Shown here: positions 56,652-64,000 of the stretch, piece after piece
Layout: every line of letters begins with the position of its first letter
How positions within the stretch are numbered: the first letter of the stretch is position 1
Assembly: GCA_033977485.1 (NCBI GenBank)
Contig: CM066983.1
Span: 65,892,010-65,956,009 of the forward strand
Direction of reading: 5' to 3'
DNA from: Hydrangea macrophylla
Taxonomy: Eukaryota > Streptophyta > Magnoliopsida > Cornales > Hydrangeaceae
Length of the DNA: 64,000 nt
Made by a program: the position numbers and the translations under genes
The notes under the pieces: generated by a model
What the model was told of the DNA's origin: nothing
The model's input: only the letters and a program-made list of their open reading frames with translations
Database searches by the model: none

Positions 56652-56667
56652 CCTGGCTCTGATACCA
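56652..56667 (-). other. D primer binding site, initiator tRNA-Met
   Basis: On the minus strand, TGGTATCAGAGCCAGG follows the 5' LTR by 8 bp. It matches the complement of the plant tRNA-iMet 3' end. Confidence 0.93.
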
Positions 56668-56675
56668 CTAAATCC

Positions 56676-59576
56676 TGTCACTCCTCGACGTAGCATAAAT
56701 ATGGAAAGCATTTTCCTTTATAGACGCGTAGGTCGCGACAGTTTGAAGGATCGATTCCTTCCCAAACGTGGAACAATACAATAATATAAAATCAGAGTGG
56801 GACAATCAAGGCTTACAAAATTTTACCAAATTAATAATTATTACAGCATGGGGTTACTAAAGGCACAAGCCGCCTTGAAACAAAATGATATCTTTTATAT
56901 ATTACAGTTATCCTTATTATAAATCCAGTTTATGACTTAAAACATATTATAGTAAATTCTTCTTCGGTAGTCGTTCTTAGTTTGCATAATCATATGGTCC
57001 AGTCTGATCATAACCTGAAAAGCCTAGACACGAATGTCCAGGGCACATCAACGCCGTCAACTTTATGAAGCTAGTGAGTATTAAAAACATAACTTGAATG
57101 TAAAACATACTCACTTACTATTTTCCTTTTAAAGTTTCATTATTCAACAGGTTAACAATATAGAAATGAGTTTACATTATAAGATAGAAAGGATAACATC
57201 AATAAACTTTAATTCATAACACATATGACCGTGTATGGGAGCAATGCAACAAATCACATCTTACCGACTCTTTTCTCTCGACAACACACCAACCCAACTC
57301 TCTCAGTCTAGTATTTTTTAAACACTAAGATGACCACACTTTGGTACAGGGGTACTAGGGAGTGTCCAGTTTGCCTCACACTTTAGTACGGGGTACCAGA
57401 GAGTGTCCAATGCCTCACACTTTGACCATACCACGCATGTTAGGGAGTGTCCAGTAGGCCACACTTTAGCACTACCAAGGGTGTCAGGGAATGTCCAAGT
57501 CGGCGTCATACACTTTAGCGCTACCATGGGTGCCAGGAAGTGTCCAGTTTTGTCACCGTCACATTTTAAAGACACTATACCCGCAATATCGTAACATCAC
57601 ACTTTGGTATACCAATACCAGGGAGTGTCCACACACAATCTCAACCACATACTCTTTTCTACACTGACCATCACTCACCATGCATGTACAATTGACTCCG
57701 CATGAATGATATGTGACTTAACACAGAAATATAAAGTACTAGGAATGATAACCACGGATATACGAGAATAAATCAAATCTTATATAAAGCAACCGGTGAA
57801 TTCATCAAGGAATGCTTTAATATGTTTTTATCGCTACTAGAACACAAGTGGGTCTACTACGAAGCAATGCCCTAAAAAATGAGTTATAATTTTTGTGCAT
57901 GAATTACATATCAAAAGAAAGGACTTTGAGTCTAGTTTCCAATGCTTCAAACGGTTCACGTTTCGAGCTTTCTAGAGAAAGTTATGGCCGTTTTACTAAA
58001 AATCGTCAGTGTTGAAAAATGCCAATCGATTGGCAAAAGTTCCAATCGATTGGTATACATGCCAATCGATTGGTATACATTCCAATCGATTAGTAAACAT
58101 GTCAATCGAATTGGTAATGATGCCAATCGATTGGTAAATATGCCAATCGATTGGCATCAGCAGTTTCTCCCCTATTACGAATTTAAAGCCTATTTTTGAC
58201 CCATTTTCAAATCCGAATACAAACATGACTTGTAAATATATGGTTCTCCCGGTTTTTCAGCAAGGATCATGAATACGTGATCGATTTTAACTAATTTCAA
58301 TCGTAGCTCTCGGATTATACAAAAAACCGAGGAGTGACAAAACTTCAATTCTAATATGCTTTCATATACGAATGAATTAAGCTCCAATACTTTAAATGCA
58401 ACCTCTAGAGACTGTAATCTTTCATTTTTATCTATCAAAAACGATTTTGGTTAAGTTTAAAAAATCACTATTTTTACACCATGAATAAAGCTTAAACGAA
58501 TTTCTTATAAACACATACTAATTTAAGCAATATAAACTGTAATTAAGCATGAAATTATATTACAAGTGAGTTAGTAATACTAACTGTGATAAGTGTAGAA
58601 GAATTTGTTGAGAAAGGTGTCACAATAAGCAAACACAAGTCAAGTTTCTAGCTATAGTGGTTGAGCTTTCTCTCACTAAAAATTTTGTAAATGACTCTCA
58701 GACTCACTGTTTTCTCTCTGTATCAGTTTATAAAGAAAGGAAAGACAGATTGTGAAGTGAAGGTGTGTATATTTATAAACTTCTAGACCTTGGAGGCCAA
58801 GTTCATTGATCTTCACTCAACAATTGAATTAGTTTTTCAATGTACTAATATATACAATACTCAGCACATATGTATGAATCATATACCAAATATACATACA
58901 TATATACACTATCACAACTTGAAGGGGTGGTTTAGATCAATAGGGGTTATGTAGAGGTGTTTGGGTATTCAACTTATAGCATAGGATTAACACATACAAT
59001 ATGCTCATTGCCAAATAAGGCATAACCAAGTTGGCTAGGAAATTTGTTCAAGTGTTTGGCAAAGTAGCTTATGACACTAAGCTAAAACAAACAAGAATTG
59101 CATTGCCAAACAAACCTAGTTAATCATTATTAGCATTAATAGGATTAAAGCAAGTGTCACTTCATGATTGGTGGAGAATCCCATATTCTGGGAGTTCAAC
59201 GCGGCGCGGACAGTTATGAACATAAACCGGTATTTTCGTGGCGCGGTGGTCACCACAAAAATACAGAAAATTTAGTTTAACGCAGGAGAAAGTTTTCTGA
59301 TTTCATAAATATACAGTTTGAGTTAAAAGAAGACAATTCCACCATTTTTAAATACAGATTTGAAATCCAACACAAGCGTTACTAAATTTAGATAAATTGT
59401 AGTTTGACCCCCAACAAGAATTTTAGACATGAAATAAAACAAACAATAAGATTTAGATATGAGAGTTTGTAATTTAAAATTATTCTATGAACACAAATTA
59501 AACATGGAAATTCAAATTGAATTTAAATATGTCAAATGCAAATGCAAGTAATTAAATGGAAATGCAGGTTGTTACA
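56676..59576 (-). repeat. D 5' LTR
   Basis: Counterpart of 48353-51244. A minus-strand TATA-like TATAAATATACAC is at about 58765-58780. The palindrome array is at 58022-58154, about 600 bp downstream of that box. Confidence 0.93.
58022..58154. repeat. CCAATCGATTGG palindrome array, D 5' LTR
   Basis: Seven sites start at 58022, 58042, 58062, 58082, 58102, 58123 and 58143: steps 20, 20, 20, 20, 21, 20; the single 21 is a one-base insertion inside a site (TCAATCGAATTGG). Confidence 0.97.
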
Positions 59577-59955
59577 ACTAGAGGTAAATCAACAATAGAT
59601 CAACGTACAAATTGCCCAAGCAAGAATCTAGCAACTAGAATGTGCATCCATTCACAAAAGGGTTACCACCGCTCAGGAAAGGGACCAATAACAAACAGAC
59701 CTACAAAGGGTCCAAGCGATTCTACCAATAGAAATATGATATCATCAGCAACGTTAAAGACGAAATCAATACGTTGAGAGGCGAAAATGCAGTATTCGGT
59801 GATTGAGAAAGAAAAAATCTGGAAGGGATTTTGAATGCAACTAGGGAATAGACCATGAACATCTCCCAAGGTGACTTCAGCTCACTGCAAGCACACCTTG
59901 ACACTACTAGAGCATACATGTGGGATGTATTAAGCTTGTTGTTTTATGGATGAAA
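59577..59955 (+). pseudogene. DUF7745-type plant protein remnant, part 3 of 3 (coiled-coil tail)
   Basis: After the TSD the sequence continues the tail seen at 48230-48352: QINVQIAQARI parallels QINLQNAQVKI upstream, as if heptad repeats were internally duplicated. Stops and frameshifts are frequent. It fades near 59955, where no further coding signal is seen. Confidence 0.5.
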
Positions 59956-60293
59956 ATGTTAGGATTAATGTTCTAGAATGACACCATCTTTTGTATCAGT
60001 TTGGAATGTCAACAATGAAACAATCCTTTTGAAATTTCAAAAATTCTCTTGAATGAGCTGGCACACACTTACAAAGATTATAATCATGCATAAACACATG
60101 TCTATACTCACACTTCCATTCTTTATAGGGAAAAGGTTAAGGTTTGATCAATCACAACTTTGGAGATGTCTATACTCGAGTCTCTCTAAAAGCAGCAAAT
60201 AAATACAAACATACTCCTAGTCAACACAGGAAAAATCTCAGAGGCTGCTCAGAATTTTGAACTCCAAAATGACTAGCAACAGCTCAATTAGCT
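59956..60293. other. Unassigned sequence
   Basis: AT-rich, without an ORF, repeat or motif I can name. Confidence 0.4.
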
Positions 60294-60436
60294 AACCCAT
60301 ATCCTATTGCCCAAGTGCTAGTTCAATGGTCAAACTCCTTTCCCAAAGATGCTACGTGGGATAGCTAGGATGATCTACATCAGCGGTTTCCAACCTTCTA
60401 GCCTTGAGGACAAGGCTTGTTTCAAGGGTAGGGGAA
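60294..60436 (+). pseudogene. Chromovirus integrase end (chromodomain) and PPT
   Basis: Translation VLVQWSNSFPKDATWDS, stop, DDLHQRFPTF and, after a frameshift, LEDKACFKGRG is the end of a chromodomain-bearing Ty3/gypsy polyprotein. The purine tract CAAGGGTAGGGGAA directly precedes the LTR at 60437. Confidence 0.75.
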
Positions 60437-60780
60437 TGTTACGATTGAAGTAAATGAGGAGGAATTCCATCCATGGAGTCTTCCAATTTGCTAGATTTGC
60501 TTCCATCCTCCAGCTAATGCTTTAAATGTCTCCGAAAAAATTTCAGCTGCTGTTTAACTCAACAGTTACTAGCATTAGCACAATAAATATTAGCTGTGTA
60601 ACTATAGGAATGACTGAATTAGCCCTTAGCTTGATTATAGTTAGCTTAGAATATATAAGTGTGGTTATACCACAACAATAGGCATGCTACTTTTGTAATT
60701 TTGTTATCCCTCTTCATGTAAGAGAAGGGCTACTCCCCTCAAGTGGGTCTTATTAATCCAAATACGTCCAACTTCTATCA
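60437..60780 (+). repeat. Short (344-bp) chromovirus LTR
   Basis: Starts TGTTACGATTG after a PPT and ends CTTCTATCA before a tRNA-iMet PBS-like TGGTATTAGAG (60783-60793, a C-to-T variant of TGGTATCAGAG). A TATA-like AATATATAAG is at about 60651. The short length recalls Reina-type chromoviruses. Confidence 0.75.
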
Positions 60781-60824
60781 TTTGGTATTAGAGTTGGTCG
60801 GTACTTGGCTGTGGTGCTTGCCAA

Positions 60825-61013
60825 ATGGCTCCCGAGGCTCGAAGCATGGATTCATCTCGAATAGACAGATTGGAAAAAGTAGTAAAGAAACTCCAAAAGA
60901 GTTCTGAAAGGCATGAAGGAACCATGGATGAACTTAGGCAGCTAATGATACTAGTAGCCCAAGAACACTCAAGTTATTCGTTTCGCATATCAGAGCAAAA
61001 TGTGGAACCATGA
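60825..61013 (+). pseudogene. Chromovirus gag N-terminal fragment
   Basis: 62 codons, MAPEARSMDSSRIDRLEKVV..., a coiled-coil start (LEKVVKKLQKSSERHEGTMD) 45 bp after the PBS-like site, as at the beginning of chromovirus gag. It stops at 61013 and the rest of gag is missing. 61014-61156 shows nothing identifiable. Confidence 0.6.
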
Positions 61014-61156
61014 ACTAACCATTTGAGCTCTCGACACACTCATGTACTCATCAAGTGAATCCCATCAGCCACTACTACTGATAAAGGCATAGTTTTTTGT
61101 ACCTCGCACCCACATGCTTGTGCTACCTTCGGATATAAAAAATTGTACGTACTTCT

Positions 61157-64000
61157 TATAGACACCCCGATTTTGACAGACCGTCGAATTTAAGAGAGCG
61201 TCACCTCCACGTCCGATGATGATAAGGACCGAAAGATTCGAAGTATTCCAAGCTCTTCACAAAGTTCTCCAAACGCGGTAAAATTTTCACAGAATGAAAT
61301 ACCAGGTATTTTGGAGAATTCAGGTATAAAACATCACTTTTGGAAAAAATCTTCAAAAATAAGTTTCTTTAAAAAAAAAAAGAGGAAAGAAAAGACCTAA
61401 AAGGGGATGTTCAACAAAAACCGGCACACGGCAGTATTTTGCGGCACTCAGTGAATGCCGAACGTCATTCGGTGAGTGCCGCACGGCAGTCACAGAATGC
61501 CGGCCCGGCATTTACTGAGTGCCGCCGACAATTTCTGACTAACGTTTACTTTAACAGTCCGTATTTTGTGGTACAATACGTATATGTATGCGGATAAAAA
61601 CAAAAAACTGATAAGTAAGACTGACTAAAACGTGGCAATCAATAATTTAGCGCGGCACTTATTGAGAGCCGCGCGGCACTCATGGAATGCCGCCGAGGCT
61701 TTCACGGAGTGCCGCAGAGGCACTGACTGCCACAGAGGACTTTTGACTGTCGCCCTGTGCAGCAGTCTGTCTATTTTCAGGAAGTACATATTGTACCACT
61801 AAATGAGACATTTACATCTGTTTTTTACTCCGAATTCACTGAGAATACTTGGTAATTTTGTCTATAAAAGAGGGAGGATCTTCCTTGGGAAATAATACAA
61901 CAAGAAGGAGAGGAGAATATACAAAAAAAAGACAAGAAATAGCTACCACTACACTAACACATATTTGAGAGAGAAAAGGGAGAGTTTAAAAAATTAGAGA
62001 GAAGAGCTTGGAAGATCTTCAAAGGAGAAAAGCTTTGAGGATAGTTTGGAGGTGACCCTCTAATCTTAGTTGTGTTTTATTCCTTTTGAGCCTCTAATCT
62101 TCAAGTCATTTTGTTTTCTTTGATTAAGATCTAGAGTTTGTTAAGTAAACTTGGAAGTCCTTGTTTCTAATCCTTTGATCCTTCTTCTATTTTTCTTATG
62201 TTTTCCTTTTGAGATTCTTGGAGATCTTCAATATCTCTCTTGAAAGCTCTTGAGTTTGTTATTTTGAATCTCATGTAAGCTTATACTTCACATGGGAGTC
62301 AAAATTTGATCATCACTTCATTCAATAAGCAAATAGATGGATCCAAGTCCATACTTATGACTTAGGTCCTCTAGCTTGATGTTTCATGGAATCCTTTCTA
62401 TATTCCTTTGAGATTCATGAGTATTAGTCATATCTTCATCTCCAATGACCATCAAGTGATAGGAGAAAGTAGTTTTGAGTCTAAGCCCATCTCCATGGTT
62501 TAGATTCACTATCTTGAGATTTCATGAAGTCTATTCATACTTCATTTGAAATCTACAAATATAAAGGTCTTTAGTCTCCAATGACCATCAAATGGTAGGA
62601 GAAAATGGTTTAGTCCAAAGTCCAACTTCATGGTTTAATAATTAGAATTAACAAATGAAAGTTGAACTTGACAATGAAATGGTGGGTTCATAAACCGGTT
62701 TCGATCAAGGATTTTTAGTTCGAAATCTAACCGTTGGAATCAAGTGAAACAAACGAGAAAGTGTCAATAACTCAAAGTTACACCACCGTAATTTTTGTTT
62801 TATGGAGATTTCATGTCCAAAGTGGTTTGGTTATGAGTTTTGTAAAGTCACTACAATCTGTCCAGAGTTTCAGCACAGTATCATTCTTTTGAAATAAGTA
62901 AATCAGAGCTTTAATAAGTGTTTGTGACCCAAAATAATTTTTTCTAAGTATATTAATGTTTTAGGAAGTCACCCTAAAAAGAACAAAGCATTTATGATCT
63001 TTTTGCTATTTTTAGAAAATCGTGCAAGAACTCTGGACAGAAGGTTGTAAAATACTGAGTGATGTCTGGTTTTTGTCCAATTCCTGGAGATCCAACCGTT
63101 GGAACTTTGATTTCTTTTTTGGGTTAAAAACTAGACACACAGAGGCATCTTGTGTCTAAAATTCATCAAGATCAAACTACGGGAACCATGCTTTTTTTAT
63201 TTTTTAAAGTTATGATTTGCTCTCAGCAAATTTCAGAATTCTGCAATAGTTTTAACCAATCCTATGATTTAGATGGTACTTTCATGAGTTAAGGGTCAAA
63301 CCATGTTTCAATAATGGTTAATTAAGCTTTAATTCAAAGTTTAAGTGATCTAAATGATTGGGTATTCCGTAATTCATTCTTGTTCATGAACATATTCATC
63401 CGTATGGCTCGGCACTTGTAATTAGGATTTATTTGCTTTAGATTTAATTACATATGATAAACTTAAGCTAGAAATCTAGGATTGCTATTCCCAACTTCAT
63501 ATCTTGTATATCATATGGACTAGCCTTTTGTTTTGTAGCGCTATTAAGGTATGATTTCTAGAACTCCTTTTTATTTTATTTTAGTTTCTTGATTTTATTA
63601 ATTTTTCAACCTCATGCACGACACATTAGAATTAGGTTCTTGCCTTATGTGTATATGTGATTAGAGACTCTTTTTTTTTAGGATTTTCTTTTATTTGTAT
63701 GCATTGCACGTTTAATATTGCTGCTGGATCCCGGGTAAGTTCTCTTGTTCCCTATTGCATATCATATTGTTTGCTATTTGAAATATGTGATTTTTGAATG
63801 ATATTTTATCACTTGCAATTTTGCACCCTTTAGACATGCTTTTGTAATGTATATTTATACGTATGTATTAATTGAGGGTACGTTCAAATTAATAATTCGA
63901 TTAAAAGGATGTTAAGTAGAGGCATATCACGAGATAGGATGAGAAGGGGTGTTTTAGTCCGATGGGCTCCTTCCCTCCTCATTCCATAATCCCCGGACCT
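61157..64000 (+). mobile_element. E: Tat/Ogre-like LTR related to A, truncated by the window end
   Basis: Starts TATAGACACCCC (TG-to-TA change of TGTAGACACCCC) and aligns with the reverse complement of the A LTR to the window end; GGGCTCCTTCCCTCC...ATAATCCCCGGACC near 63965-63999 matches A about 150 bp before its LTR end. A TATA box, CTATAAAAG, is at 61862-61870. Whether it is a solo LTR or the 5' LTR of a full element cannot be seen here. The other ORFs in it are chance. Confidence 0.85.
61422..61760. repeat. CGGCACTC palindrome arrays in E
   Basis: Two clusters of inverted-repeat units: starts 61422, 61442, 61463, 61484 and 61506 (steps 20, 21, 21, 22), and 61653, 61674 and 61694 onward. 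They lie 100-440 bp upstream of the TATA box, as in A, while the sequence around them is diverged. Confidence 0.92.

Larger units (their letters stand above)
48353..59576 (-). mobile_element. D: Tekay/Del-like chromovirus
   Basis: 11.2 kb with LTRs 48353-51244 and 56676-59576 (about 2.9 kb each), bounded by TGTCACGCCCC and GTTGTTACA, with the perfect TSD ACTAG (48348-48352 and 59577-59581). The coding strand is minus: tRNA-iMet PBS beside the right LTR, PPT beside the left. Gag with two CCHC knuckles, protease, RT, RNase H, integrase and a chromodomain-like tail are identifiable but interrupted by many stops. The LTRs differ by scattered substitutions and small indels (several percent by eye), so the insertion is not recent. 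Confidence 0.93.

Overview
This window is plant nuclear DNA, most likely from a eudicot with a large, repeat-rich genome. The evidence is wall-to-wall LTR retrotransposons of plant lineages (Athila-like, Tat/Ogre-like and chromovirus/Tekay-like), plant plastid-free intron-exon signals, and tRNA-Asp, tRNA-Arg and tRNA-iMet primer binding sites. I see no intact single-copy host gene, rRNA gene, functional tRNA gene or CRISPR array. What looks like a gene desert is a Russian-doll stack whose joints can be read from 5-bp target-site duplications (TSDs).

Stack order. Level 0 is a + strand remnant of a plant protein of the transposon-associated DUF7745 type: 1-171, 47523-48352 and 59577-59955. Level 1: a Tekay-like solo LTR (F1, 172-47522, TSD ACATG) and a complete Tekay-like element (D, 48353-59576, minus strand, TSD ACTAG) are inserted in it. 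Level 2: F1 is itself split by a second, inverted solo LTR of the same family (F2, 507-2628, TSD ATTAA) and by an Athila-like element (B, 3185-46295, + strand, TSD GTGAG). Level 3: the 5' LTR of B is split by a 20.8-kb Tat-like element (A, 3822-24632, minus strand, TSD GTTTC), and the end of B's env-like ORF is split by a gag-only Athila derivative (C, 34625-42966, + strand). Reassembled F1 (2108 bp) matches F2 (2122 bp) in length, and the reassembled 5' LTR of B (1649 bp) matches its 3' LTR (1626 bp), so the reading is self-consistent. To the right lie a chromovirus LTR with internal sequence on both sides (60294-61013) and the 5' end of another Tat-like LTR (E, 61157 to the window end).

Coding content. 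A carries gag, protease with a G-patch-like segment, RT-RNase H, a second archaeal-type RNase H and integrase on the minus strand. Between integrase and its 3' LTR it also carries two genes on the opposite strand: a seven-exon plant-mobile-domain (PMD) gene and a single-exon DUF7745-type gene. B carries gag-pol and then three ORFs (the last env-like), each starting just after a splice-acceptor-like signal. C keeps gag and a protease fragment only. D carries gag with two zinc knuckles, pol, a chromodomain-like tail and an unexplained 145-codon ORF ahead of gag. All are broken by stops or frameshifts.

The most striking signal cuts across these families. Every element carries clusters of its own short palindrome, repeated at about 19-25 bp (about two helical turns), while the bases between the palindromes are conserved in length rather than in sequence. 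The motifs are CAGTCGACTG in F1/F2, TTCGATCGATCGAA in B, TCGCGCGCGA-type in C, CGGCACTCA-N-TGAGTGCCG in A and E, and CCAATCGATTGG in D. The clusters sit at promoter regions of LTRs, upstream of each antisense gene in A, and before the env-like ORF of B. I read them as element-specific protein-binding arrays, possibly for anti-silencing or transcription control; that function is inference. A second notable feature is the primer binding site of A, which extends into a 50-bp copy of the 3' half of tRNA-Arg, including the encoded CCA and a G where the wobble inosine would be.
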